Of a DNA stretch of 64,000 bases, positions 12,190-22,037 are shown in pieces. The stretch spans positions 496,001-560,000 of the forward strand of contig QPFY01000012.1 in assembly GCA_003665825.1 (NCBI GenBank). The letters run 5' to 3'. The stretch's first letter is position 1. Each line of letters opens with the position of its first letter. Origin of the DNA: Microbotryum silenes-acaulis (taxonomy: Eukaryota > Basidiomycota > Microbotryomycetes > Microbotryales > Microbotryaceae). The notes under the pieces were generated by a model. The model did not search any database. It saw only the letters and a list, made by a program, of their open reading frames with translations, and was not told the origin of the DNA. Made by a program: the position numbers and the translations under genes.

Positions 12190-12321
12190 ACGAACTCAAC
12201 AGACGCGGCGTCGCGCCTCGGGACAGGGAGGCCGAAACGCGCGGCTGAATCAGGTGGCGGAAATCAATCCAAAACTCGCGCGCGAGGACAATAAAAAGTT
12301 GGGGTGTCTGGATAGCCCGCC
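12190..12321. repeat. MULE right subterminal region and TIR
   Basis: The last 35 bases, 12286-12321, are the right terminal inverted repeat. The adjoining inner 95 bases have a near copy at 21536-21656, sharing for example ccaaaactcgc, gcgaggacaa and aaaaagtt. This part is the leader of the transposase gene and probably contains its promoter. Confidence 0.75.
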
Positions 12322-12332
12322 GCCTATCTGCG
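12321..12332. repeat. Right target-site duplication of the MULE
   Basis: CGCCTATCTGCG, identical to 9110-9121. It is followed by host sequence leading to cwf18. Confidence 0.85.
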
Positions 12333-12650
12333 CCTATAGGCGCCTAATCGGAGCTGTCGCTGGCCCGCCGGTTTCTTCGGAGCCATGTCATGGGGAAAAT
12401 CGCCCCCAAGCCTCCATAGTTTTACTAACTATACTAATTAACTGTAAGGTTTCGTCATTCATACCGATCGCCCAACTGATGATTCGGTAATTCCGAGCAT
12501 ATTGACTCGCCTTCAGACGGAGTCGGCGCCAGGGGCGTCTCGTCCAGAAGAGCACGAGGCCTCCTCCCTTCGCCTCCTCCCTCCGCCTCCTCCACCTCCG
12601 CCTCCTCTGCCTCCCGCTACGGCGTCCCTTATCAACTGTCACGCCCTACG
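12333..12650 (+). promoter_or_regulatory. cwf18 upstream region with CT-rich leader
   Basis: About 318 bases lie between the MULE and the cwf18 ATG. The part at 12556-12620 is a run of CCTCC/GCCTCC units on the + strand, the pyrimidine-rich type of leader common in this genome. It encodes no convincing protein. Confidence 0.5.
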
Positions 12651-13492
12651 ATGTCGAGCACACCACTGCAAGACGCAGCCGAGGCGCGCAAGGCCAAGCT
12701 CGCAGCACTCAAGAAGCGCAAGACGCTCCACGACTCGGGCGCACCCATTTCGTCCAACCTTGACCTTGACGGCGACCACGATGCTGCCCCATCGTCAGTA
12801 GTGGCTCACGACCTCTAACAGCGCTCATCAAATCCGACTGACACTAACGGAACTTCTCCCGTTTGCCAGCGACGTATTTCAATTCCGCAATTATGATCCA
12901 ACCACGGGCACTGCGAGGAAGCATGCACGCACCGACGAGCTCGACACGGTCGAGAAGCAGGTCGAAGGACTGGCTGACCAAGTCATCGCACGCGACGAGG
13001 CGACCAGGGTACAGGAACTGGTACGTTGTTCTGAACTATCTGGCTTGAACCTCGGGAGACCGCTGCCGTGGTCTTGCGAAGACTTGCAATCGGACGGGAC
13101 GGACCACCTAGCCCCCGCTCACTGAGAATTCATGGTCCACCATCCCGGGCTTCCACGCACAAGCGACCACAACTGACCATGCCCACCCGATCGGTCCCTC
13201 CTTATGCAGGACCTCACAAATATTCAACCCAAGAAACCGAATTGGGATCTCAAGCGTGATCTCGACCGCAAAGTGAGTCGCGAGCCTCCATCACCACCCG
13301 TTCGTGCCCGAACGCTGCTGACCACCTCGCTGTCAACAGCTTGGACGGTTACGCAACAAGACCGACCAGGCCATCTCGCAGCTGATACGGAAGCGCCTTC
13401 AGGCCGAGAAAGGCACCGAGGCCGCAGCCCAAGTCGGCCTCGTTTCAGGCTTTGATGATCGGGACGAGGATCCCGAGTCGGACGACGAGTAG
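12651..13492 (+). CDS. cwf18: Pre-mRNA splicing factor Cwf18/CCDC12 family
   Basis: A small component of the activated spliceosome and the NineTeen/Cdc5-related complex. Four exons, 12651-12793, 12870-13020, 13210-13272 and 13340-13492, join in phase to 169 residues. The N terminus is a lysine/arginine-rich helix (EARKAKLAALKKRK). The family signatures follow: FRNYDPTTG near residue 51, then DLTNIQPKKPNWDLKRD near residue 99, which is the most conserved block of CCDC12/Cwf18, and a helix with RLRNKTDQAISQLIRKRL. The C terminus is acidic (DDRDEDPESDDE). Length and order fit the family. It lies head to head with the antiporter across the transposon, and tail to tail with the lipase about 300 bases away. 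Confidence 0.93.
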
Positions 13493-13793
13493 AGTGCAAC
13501 ACACCGCGCAGTATCAAAAGATGTATCAACACCCAGTTGTAATACTACCACCACAACTTGCAAGCATTGACATCTCGCACCGGCGAGAGCAAGGAATCCG
13601 ACAGCAAGTCTACTGGAATAAATTATTGACGGCAACTGCCGCAGTTGCTCCGGCGGAATTAGGTAGCTGGCTACCCTGTGTACAGTGCAGCTTCCGCATC
13701 GAAACTGTGTCACATATAACATAAAAATAATAGAAGCAAACGGAAAAGCCCCAGGGCTATCGATGCGTCGAGTTTGGGGTGATCGGAGGCACG

Positions 13794-15291
13794 TCAATTG
13801 GCGCACTGCGTCGCGAAGCCCCTTTCGCAGACATAACTCTTGAGCGCTGGCTCCGCTCGGATCCCCCCAAAACTCGATCGAGCTATCGCCATCATGTCCG
13901 CCATACCCCCGGAGAGCAAGCCACCGAGGCCAGTCAAGCTGCCCGCTGGGTTTTCCCTGATGTGGGAACAATAGCTCCGATCGAAAGTCGGCGCGGTCGG
14001 GTTCTCGAGCGCGGCCTTGGCCAGCCCGAAAGCCGCCGAGTCGGTCCTGTAATGACATGAGATGCTGGGATCAATGCTCACAAGACCGCCTCCCAGCTTT
14101 ATAGAAACGTCTTTGGATACTCACAACATAGTGATATGACCTGCGTAATGCCCGGACCCGCATACCTTCGCGTCCTGTAGTGCAAAATTATAAGCACCGG
14201 GCAGGAAACTCGTCGCCTGGGCGTTGGTTGGTTCTTCGGGTTGGATCACGTCGTCGTACCGGGTGAAAATGCTCGTTGTGGGTACGAGCGCAGACCTGGC
14301 ACTGCCCATAGCCGCCGAATTCTGCGCAGCTAAGTACCTCGAGCCTGTGGTTTGTTGCTTGACGGAGGCGGCGCAGAACGACACTGCAGCCCCACACAGC
14401 AATTTGCTTTCAGCCGTGCCGTGAAAGTCACCCGCAAGTGCGATAAAGCTCGACACCAGTGCTTGAGTAGACGGCCAGAACTGGAGTGCCCAGGGAATAT
14501 TCAGACCCGCCCCTTGGCTGTGACCGATGACGGCGACCTTCTTCGTCGACGACCGGGGAGCGAGGAACTGCCAAAGGGAATGTGCACGGGGCCGAATGTC
14601 AATTTGACCGAATTGATCGTGCTAAAATCAAGTGGGCGGACATGTATGTACATGTGGTGGCCGCAAATCGGAGACGAATATGGCGAGAGTGGAAATCGTA
14701 GGGCAGCCTCACCTTTATAGCGGCGACAACGTATTCGGCAGTGAGTTGGGCATCCCCAAGAGACCGATTTGGGAGATCGATATAGCATGGCTTGTATCGC
14801 TTCCCCGTAATTGGAAGAATACGGACGCTGGGAGAGGAACGGACGTCGCCATTAGTTTAGGCCGGCTGCCGTCTGATTGCACGCTTGCAATAAGTTACTA
14901 AGGTCCGGAGGCCCACGACTCGGAGCCTTTGGAGCCCGTGCCATGTACTAGTAAGGGGGAATATCTAGTTAGACAGGCTCGTCACCTCACGCGTGCACCG
15001 TCACTTAGGGGCCAAGACTCACCCAAAAGCACGGTCCCACCCGGCGCATTGCTCAGACCGGGGACACAAGTGATCAAGCCAGCCACGACATCCAATGCTA
15101 CCGACAGAGTGGGTTCGTTCGTTCCCTGGTTTGTGATTGGCTAGGGTACTCCCAGACAGGGTCAGGACAGGCGCAGGGTAGCAGACCTCCCTCTAATGAT
15201 AAGCCGTCAGTCGCAAGACGTAGGTAGCGGGCGCACGTACCATGGCGAGGGCTGTTGCCACAGCCGCGCATGCAACGCTCAAAAGAAACAT
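13794..15291 (-). CDS. Secreted lipase of the Candida antarctica lipase B type
   Basis: An alpha/beta hydrolase expected to cleave lipid or ester substrates outside the cell. Proposed exons are 15291-15241, 15125-15023, 14947 to about 14917, 14827-14713, 14567-14125 and 14046-13794, about 331 residues against 342 for the CALB precursor. The first exon codes a 17-residue signal peptide (MFLLSVACAAVATALAM). Family blocks in order are DVVAGLITC, VLLVHGTGSKG (oxyanion region) and PCYIDLPNRSLGDAQ. The nucleophile elbow is VIGHSQGAGLN, where CALB has TWSQGG. PTTSIFTRYDDVIQP carries the catalytic Asp. CGSGHYAGH places the catalytic His six residues after Cys-Gly, as in CALB. The third intron's donor (gtgggc, about 14916) is the weakest splice call and should be checked; otherwise the frame is open. 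Confidence 0.82.
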
Positions 15292-16017
15292 CTTCGCAGA
15301 TTGGGGTAGAGTTGAGTGAGGCTTATGAAGTGATGCGAAGGCGCGGAGGAAGACGAAGCAATAGTGTCTCGCTCGTGAACCGAGGTGGGGTTTCTCGGTC
15401 TCAACGATCGTCTCCGGTTTGTGACGCAGCAGTTCGCGGCCTCCTATCCGAGATTACACGGCAGTTGAGATAGACCGATCACCACGACCCGCTGACGGTT
15501 TGAATTGCCAGCATATCCCTCAAGCGACAGTACCGAAATTTGCCTTCGAGGTCGCGGCTCCAACGGGCCTGTAGATCGCTACTTGAGGTGAGATAGTACG
15601 CCGTTACAACGATCTCGTCAGCATCGTCACCCCCCTGCATCCGAAACAATTTGGGCCTTTGCGCGCCGCCAAGCGGACCCAGGCCGGCCGGGGGCGAACG
15701 GTCACATTGCCCCGAACCATCTCACCCCGATTTTTTACTTCGTATCAAGCCTGATTAGATTTCACATATTCGGTTATCTACGCAAAATCAATGTTTCTTG
15801 AAAAGGGGGTTGGACTTATGTAAAGTCATAGCCACTAGATCCATGCAGCCCCCACACTCCTGAAACCACCAAAAGTGTGATTCCAATCATGTGAGCACCA
15901 ACCACCCTTCCTATTCCACGGTGTTAAAGAATAGGCACAATCGAGAAAAAGAGAGAGGAGAGGGGAGGAAAATCAGGAGAGAAAACTCAGAAACTCCGAA
16001 CTCATGAAAACGTCAAG
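15292..16017. other. Lipase promoter and LINE 3' region
   Basis: No protein gene is seen. The right part, from about 15730 to 16017, is probably the 3' UTR of the LINE. It contains a polypurine run on the + strand at 15941-15990 and gattttttactt near 15730, which reads as an A-rich end on the LINE sense strand. The left part is the upstream region of the lipase. I could not find a target-site duplication for the LINE. Confidence 0.45.
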
Positions 16018-19000
16018 TCACATCATCTGGTCCAGAAGCTCGCCGTCTGGCAGACGTCGAAGTCGGAATTTGAGATGCGAGCGGACTTCGCGAGTAAGAA
16101 AGTACGGGGTTGGCAGGGGAATTTGATCCTTGTGCTGATGCCATCGAGCAAGGTAGAGCTTGTTAAAAGCAATCGCAAGAACGACCCGAACGACGATGTA
16201 GGTCCGAGAGTCACGACTTCCGCCACGCACCCGAGGAAGGCCAAGCATGATCTGAGGAGAGTCAACTTCGCCAGGTTGGAAGTCACCTGCCTGGCCAAGT
16301 GCAACCCTCAGCAGCTGCAAGGTCAGGCGCCAGAACTCACGTGAATGGTCACATTCAAAGTAGAAGTGCATGAAGGTGTCTCGTTGGCCGCACTGTGAAC
16401 ACCCATCAGATGCAGTGTGACCATGGTGATGTTGCAGAACGCATGTCGGCGTCGCCCCGAAGATCAGCTTCCAGTGAACGTCCTTTTCGACCGCTGTTGC
16501 CCATTGACTGTTGAGCCAGATCCAGAACTGTTGCTTCTGTAACTTTGTGAGATCTGTTGGCCACTTGAGTCGAGAGCCGTCGTCCAGCGAGGGATAGCGG
16601 GCCTCTTACGATCAAAGCTCTGCGGCACTTCATCAATGAGGACGGGTCGCGCCAAGGAAGGTGTAGGTGCAGGGTCGTAGGAAGTAGCAGTCGCCAATGG
16701 CGGTCCGGACGGCGGCGGGCTGGGGCAATGCAGAGGCTATCGGAGAGCTAGCACTCACATCGGCCCAAAGCTTTTCCAATAACGACTCTGGTTGCAGGCC
16801 TGGGTTGACGGGGTCCCCTGTCGTCTGAGGCCTCCGGTAAAGATCGATGATTGCCCTAAACTTCTTGAGCCGCTTGCGCGCATCGTCCGACAGGCCTTGT
16901 GGGTGTAAGGAAGGCAGAGTAGGTGGGATCACGGGCACCTCGGTCGACCGAAGGAGCTCTGGGAACACATGGGGCAGCATCAGTCGTGCAACGTTGATGA
17001 CCTTCGTCCACCGCGCGTGGGTTGCGCGGCGAGGTGAGGCAATCAGTGTTGACCAAATCGACGTTTCTTCCGGATATGTGCGCTCCCAGCTGATCCGTGC
17101 GAGTGTAGCCCAGATCGGCTCGAAGCCATGGGCAGCGCAGTCCCAGAACTGGATCGCTATAGAGCAAACAATGTCCTCGATGCTCAGCAGGCCCAATCCA
17201 CCAAGATCGCGACGGAGGAAGACCGCCTCTTTTGTCACGGGTCGGAAGGAGTCGTTGTGCCACACGAAGGAGATGAGTGCTTGTTCGAAAGCGTCGACGA
17301 AAGTGACGGGCGGGATGTCGAACGAGAGCAAGTGGATGACCCTCGAAGTGACATACGAGTTGGCGTACATCGCGCGAGCCCGTGGGGGAACACGTCGATT
17401 CGCCGCTGCCTCCAGTCGAGCCTTTGCTCGGTTGAGTGTCGTGCTCCAGAAGAGCGAGAGATTGCCGTCGATGGAAACTGGATAGCCAGCCCAAGTCATG
17501 CACTCACCAGCGCGCACAGTAGCGATCCCGCTAGCGCGCTCCTCCTGAGTCCAGCCCAAGCCGAGAGGGAGAGCAGTCGTCTTGGCCGTGTTCGAGTGTC
17601 CGTTTGTAGCCAAGCGCCAATCGACGGCGAGACCAGTCAGGAGATCGAGTGCTGCCGGTGACGAGACGAGCACGATCGCATCGTCCGCAAAGGCGAGGTG
17701 GGTGAGGATTGCAGCCCGGGTGGGAAGAAATACTGCACTGAAATCAAGGGCAATTTTTCTCCTCACTAGGGCATCGAGGTAGGGCTGAAGCACACGTTCC
17801 AAATGGGACAACTCACGGGATCTCCTTGCCCGAGCCCGCACAGCATGCGCACAGCCTCCGTGAGGTATCCATTGATGATGTAACGAAGTGACACCGATCT
17901 GTAGATAATGTTGAGAAGGCCAAGGAAGCGTTCTGGCGCTCCCATCGCTCGAAAGACGCTCATGATCCAGTCATGATCAACTAGGTCATATGCGCTTTCT
18001 TGGTCCAGCGATAGGAGAGCCGAGTCAGCAAGGTCAAGGGAGCGAATTTCTTCAAGGAGCAGGGACAAGTGACTTCCCGCGTCTGAGGCCTTTCGACCAG
18101 GCATGAAACCATGTTGTGAAGGGGGAAGAACGGATGGCAGCACTTTGTTCAGCCTTGCTACGAGGACCTTGGTCATCAACTTGTACGAGCACTCGCGAAG
18201 CGTGATCGGGCGGTAGTACTTGAGGTCCGAGTAGTCAGCGTCAGGCTTTGACTTTTTGAGGAGGCGGACAATTCCTTTGGTCATCGATTCAGGCAGAGCA
18301 CCTTTCGTCCACGCCTCATTGCAAGTCGAGGCCAGTAGCTCCGCAAAAACGGTTGGGGAGGACTGATACATCTCGTACCGTAGCCCGCTCGCTCCTGGAC
18401 TTCGGCCCTTGTCAGTCTTGGCAATTACGGCTGCAAACTCGTCGGCAGTGAAAGGTTCCTCGAGCAGCTTGGCGTGTCGCGCAGTCATCGGCCTCATGAA
18501 CCTTGAATCGGAGTGCTTCTTGCCTCTTGGTAAAACGCGTCGTACGGGATCAAGAAGGGTAGAGCGAGCAGCTTCGACTTGAGCGGGGTCGCGATCATCT
18601 GGCGTGTGGTGGTCTTGGAAGTATGCTCGCGCGTGGTCCAAGCACTTGATAAGGTCCGTTGAGGGCGACCCATCCGCCAGACGAAGGGTGTCGATCTTGA
18701 TGGCCGTTCGGCGAGCAGCGAGTCGTGCATGGACCGTGTGGGAGAGCTGCTCCTCCGAGCTGAGTTCCGGGATGTGCGCACGAATCCTCATTTGACGGGC
18801 TCGGTCGAGGATCAAAACCTTGGTCATGGCCACCAGATCTTGCCATTCGGCTCGTCTCCCGTCGTCGAAAGTACCGAGTGCTTCGAGCTCATGGATACGA
18901 CGCTCGAGCGTTTCCTTTGTCGTCGAAAATTGCCGATTCAGGTGGCGAGCATGGTCACTCGAGGCAGATCTGAGTCGAGACATCGCTTCCTCAAAAGCCG

Positions 19001-19917
19001 CAAGCGGATCGAGCGGGTGGGACTCGCGAGATGCGTCGATGATGAAAGGTATGCGAGCTGCAAAGGCTTCGTCGGCGTAGACTCGTGTGTTGACTCGTAG
19101 CAGCTGGGACGACGTTTCCGGGAGCGAGGGCAGGGCCGGCGTGCTTTTGGCGGATGGGCAGGCGATCCCCACATACACGGGGCGATGGTCCGAGGAGCGC
19201 GTCGAGGTACGTGGTCCCCGAGACCAGCAGATGAGCATGTTGTTCCGACAAGAGGATGTAGTCGATGCGCGACCAGGACTTGATCTTGCCCGCCTGTTTA
19301 TGCGGCCTGCTGAAGTGGTTCGAGTGAGGGTGCAGGTATCGGATCGTGTCGATCACAGCAAAAGGGAGCCGGCTGATGAGAGTACGCCAGTAGGTGGGGG
19401 CAGATCCAGACCGTCCCTCTGTAGAAAACGATTTTCGATCCACCATAACGTTCGGACAGTCGTTCAAGTCTCCGGCGATGATCCTGACGGTCGTTTCGGG
19501 TTCTCGGTCGAGCGAAAAGGTGCTGAAGTGGGCCTTGCGTTCCTTCGGGTTCACGGGGGCATAGTAGTTCACGAACTGGTATTTCTGTGAATTCAAAAAA
19601 TAGTTGATAGTAAGTATTCGAGGGTCAGGAAAGTCTCGAAAAGTAGGGGAAAGGACGTACAGGCGGGAGCGCTCCGGGATGAGGGTGGCGACAAGGTCTC
19701 TGAAGAAGACCCGCCCTTTCCAACATCGCTCGAAGCGCTCCCGTTGTGATCGACTCTTTAATCCGTGCTCCTGTACAAATACAATGGAAGGGGGTGGAGA
19801 GAGGGAAGAGAGGTAGACGAGGAAACGCTCCTGGCGCCCTAAGTCAGCAATAGAGTTTACATTGAAGGTGAGAAGGTGGAGCTGGTCCAAGTCAGGTCGA
19901 GTTGGTGGTACAATCAT
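16018..19917 (-). pseudogene. LINE ORF2: endonuclease/reverse transcriptase, frameshifted
   Basis: The frame starts at the ATG at 19917. The endonuclease part is intact: LLTFNVNSI, VFVQEHGL, IIAGDLND, and SSDHRPVYV after a frame change near 19195. The reverse transcriptase follows: SPGASGLRYEMY, YYRPITLRECSYKL, QHGFMPGRKASD, LSLDQESAYDLVDHDW (first catalytic Asp) and GLGQGDPVSCPI. A second frame change near 17790 precedes LQPYLDALVRRK and the catalytic LAFADDAIVLVS. A third change lies near 16630. The last part has a zinc-ribbon-like CSQCGQRDTFMHFYFECD (C-x2-C...H...C) common in LINE tails and ends at 16018. Three separate single-base-scale frame changes indicate decay rather than programmed shifting. 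Confidence 0.85.
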
Positions 19918-19929
19918 TTTGGGTAGTTC

Positions 19930-21537
19930 TTAATTTGTGTCCATCAAGGACACTGAACCAGAAGATAGAGGAGAGGGTGCGAGCGCTGTTCCCTTCGGGG
20001 CGCGAGTGGTCGGCCTTTCGTACGGTGCCGGTCTCTTGGAGCGTGGTGAAGTCGGAGGTGCCAACGACGAGAGAGGTGTTGAACACGGGATCGGGCTCGA
20101 ATCGGCCGAGCTCAAGTGCGATGATACCGGGGTCGATAGAGCCGCAGCCAGCCCAAAGTCGTTGCTATTCGGTTTAGATGATAACGAGCTCGACCCCTGC
20201 TCTACTTCCATTGCTTGTTCATCCTCCGTCTCCTCTTCTTCCTGACTTCCATCCTCCTCCTTTTCCGCCGGACCGCTCCTCATCTCCTCTTTCTGACCGC
20301 CCCTTCCTTCGGCCCTATTTTCCTCATTTTCCTCATCCCCTTCCTCTTCCATGTCCTCCTCTTCCAATCCCGCAAAGGCGTTGGTGAGCGTCATCCCGTT
20401 TGCCCCCGTAGCCGGACTAGGGGTGGTAGTCGGCCGGGCCTTGCTGCTCTGGGTGGCCGTCGCCCATCCATCGCCGGTGCTCCTGTCCGAGGTCGCTCGA
20501 GGTTGGGAAGCGGCCGCGCGGTTGAGTCCGACCACCTGCCGTTGGATCTTGGCTTGCTGGATCGGACAGACGGAACGAACATGTCCGGGACGGCGACAGT
20601 AGCCGCAGAAGCCCACCTGAAGATCGTTGTTGAGAGCGACTACCGCTCCTTGCCTGTTGGTGAGGTGGACCGGCAAAAAGGTGTTGAAGTCGACATCCTT
20701 CATCGCTTCTTCCGGAAGTTGCACATAGCACCAGTAGTCGCCACTGAAGAGGAGTTGGAATGGTTCGTCTGGAACTACCTCGAGGTTGCGCTGGAAATGT
20801 AGGATCTCCGGGGTCGCGATCTTCGTTCCCCAGGTCTTGTTGTAGGTCTCGGCGCTTTTGCGGAGGGCAACGCGGATGCCGTTGAGCCAAAAATCCGGGT
20901 CGTCTCGGTCGGAGTGACAACGGAGCCTGATCTCGACTACCCTGTCGATGGGGGAATGAGGGAGGGTGATCGTCGTTGGCGAGCCCCTGTACTGGAAAGC
21001 CGGACGTTGGCAGGCGCGGGCGAAAGCCTCGGCGTTACGGAAGTTGATGTCGTACGTGTGGACGGCGTGGTTGCGGCCTTTCGACGGGTCGGCCGGGATG
21101 ACACGCGGCGAGATGCCGCAGATATCGGAAAGGAGGTGATCGAATTTGGATCCGAGCTTGCTGATGTTGGCGTTAGGGATGGAGAAGAGGCACATGGATT
21201 TGGGTTTCGCCGTGTTGTAGTGTGCGATGAGCGCCTTTAAGTTTTCGACGTCGACGCGGGGGAGCGACTTGTGGGTCGCAAGACTGAGGGTGATACGGAT
21301 GGTGTCGGGCTGGACTACATCGCGGTAATCGGTTTGGGATCCTTTCAACTTCCTGGAGGCGTCTTTCATCGCCATGGCAGAGGTAGGTGGGTAAAGAGGG
21401 TGGTGGTGGTGGACATGGAGCATGCGCCCCGCGTTGGGGCCAGGTACGATATTGAGCTCCTTGCAGAAGAGTAGACGTTCTGCAAGGTCTCGTTGTTGTT
21501 CTTGGATCGTCAGCTCATGGGCAGCCGTGGTCGCCAT
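19930..21537 (-). CDS. LINE ORF1 protein with CCHC zinc knuckle
   Basis: A single open frame of 535 residues from the ATG at 21537. The central part resembles the RNA-binding fold of LINE ORF1 proteins, and around residue 315 is one zinc knuckle, CGYCRRPGHVRSVC. The C-terminal third is rich in Glu and Asp, then Ser/Pro, and is probably disordered. It would coat the element RNA to form the retrotransposition particle. The stop is 12 bases before the ORF2 ATG. The frame is fully open, in contrast to ORF2. Confidence 0.85.
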   Translation of the reverse strand: MATTAAHELTIQEQQRDLAERLLFCKELNIVPGPNAGRMLHVHHHHPLYPPTSAMAMKDASRKLKGSQTDYRDVVQPDTIRITLSLATHKSLPRVDVENLKALIAHYNTAKPKSMCLFSIPNANISKLGSKFDHLLSDICGISPRVIPADPSKGRNHAVHTYDINFRNAEAFARACQRPAFQYRGSPTTITLPHSPIDRVVEIRLRCHSDRDDPDFWLNGIRVALRKSAETYNKTWGTKIATPEILHFQRNLEVVPDEPFQLLFSGDYWCYVQLPEEAMKDVDFNTFLPVHLTNRQGAVVALNNDLQVGFCGYCRRPGHVRSVCPIQQAKIQRQVVGLNRAAASQPRATSDRSTGDGWATATQSSKARPTTTPSPATGANGMTLTNAFAGLEEEDMEEEGDEENEENRAEGRGGQKEEMRSGPAEKEEDGSQEEEETEDEQAMEVEQGSSSLSSKPNSNDFGLAAALSTPVSSHLSSADSSPIPCSTPLSSLAPPTSPRSKRPAPYERPTTRAPKGTALAPSPLSSGSVSLMDTN

Positions 21538-21656
21538 GGCGAACAGACGCGCGAGACAGCGAGGCCGAAGCGCGCAGCCGAATCAGGGGCCTGAATCAGT
21601 CCAAAACTCGCACGCGAGGACAACAAAAAGTTCGGGCGTATGGATACCCGCTTGCC
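21536..21656. repeat. Orphan MULE right end next to the LINE 5' end
   Basis: About 120 bases match the right subterminal region and inverted repeat of the MULE at 12190-12321, including gaggccgaa, tccaaaactcgc, gcgaggacaa and caaaaagttcgggcgtatggata. The inverted repeat would end near 21656. The match starts within a base or two of the LINE ORF1 start codon. No matching left MULE end was found on the other side of the LINE. Confidence 0.7.
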
Positions 21657-22037
21657 GGTCGCCAGCGGCGCCTCGCAAACGCATGCAGCATGCTGCCATG
21701 TGCTGAGGCCGCTCATCCTTGCAACGCTCCATCTTTCGAGGTCACAATTGGCCGTCTTCATAGTACACACCTACTCCGTCGCACTACCGACTAGCGTTCG
21801 CGACCTGGAAAGGAGGCAAATTATAGCGACTAGTGACCATCAGTAGCCTTATGACCCGCGTCGTTCATCTACGGGGTCAGTCTACGTCACTGCCAAGTGG
21901 CAAGTAGCAGCCGTGCAGTGGCCTTCGACCGTGCGGGAGAACCCACGGCCCTGAGGGCGGTTCTGAATCTGAGATGAAAGCAGTTGGGCAAGTCCCGGGC
22001 ACCTCCTGAATTTTCAATTACATAACGAGGCCCAGTC
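21657..22037. other. Intergenic, no supported feature
   Basis: I see only short open frames and no repeat, RNA gene or domain that I can support. It separates the LINE/MULE junction from the small hypothetical gene on the minus strand. Confidence 0.4.

Larger units (their letters stand above)
9121..12321 (-). mobile_element. Mutator-like DNA transposon (MULE), 3.2 kb, complete with TIRs and TSD
   Basis: The left end reads GGCGAGTCGTTATATGCACA and the inverted right end reads GGCGGGCTATCCAGACACCC. After a two-base gap they align through ACACCC(G/C)AACTTT, giving imperfect terminal inverted repeats of about 35 bases. Both ends are flanked by the same 12 bases, CGCCTATCTGCG. Inside is one minus-strand gene with the three parts of a fungal MULE transposase: a FAR1/WRKY-GCM1-like zinc finger, a DDE catalytic core and a SWIM zinc finger. 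The perfect duplication implies a fairly recent insertion. The 130 bases next to the right end match 21536-21656, so at least one more copy or fragment of the family exists in this window. Confidence 0.87.
15730..21540 (-). mobile_element. Non-LTR retrotransposon (LINE), Tad-like, two ORFs
   Basis: Minus-strand element of about 5.8 kb. ORF1, a nucleic-acid-binding protein with a CCHC knuckle, is followed after 12 bases by ORF2 with an APE-type endonuclease, a reverse transcriptase and a C-terminal Cys/His motif. This two-ORF order is typical of the fungal Tad clade. I see no RNase H domain. ORF2 is broken by at least three frame changes, so this copy is unlikely to be autonomous. The 5' end lies near 21540, where sequence switches to a MULE end. 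The 3' end is estimated from an A-rich tail near 15730 and is uncertain. Confidence 0.82.

Noticed and set aside
16018..19917. Programmed frameshifting in LINE ORF2
   Set aside because: Three shifts at unrelated contexts inside conserved domains, without slippery heptamers that I could identify, fit mutation better.
19930..20400. CT-rich + strand frames as a separate serine/proline-rich gene
   Set aside because: They are antisense to the acidic tail of LINE ORF1.
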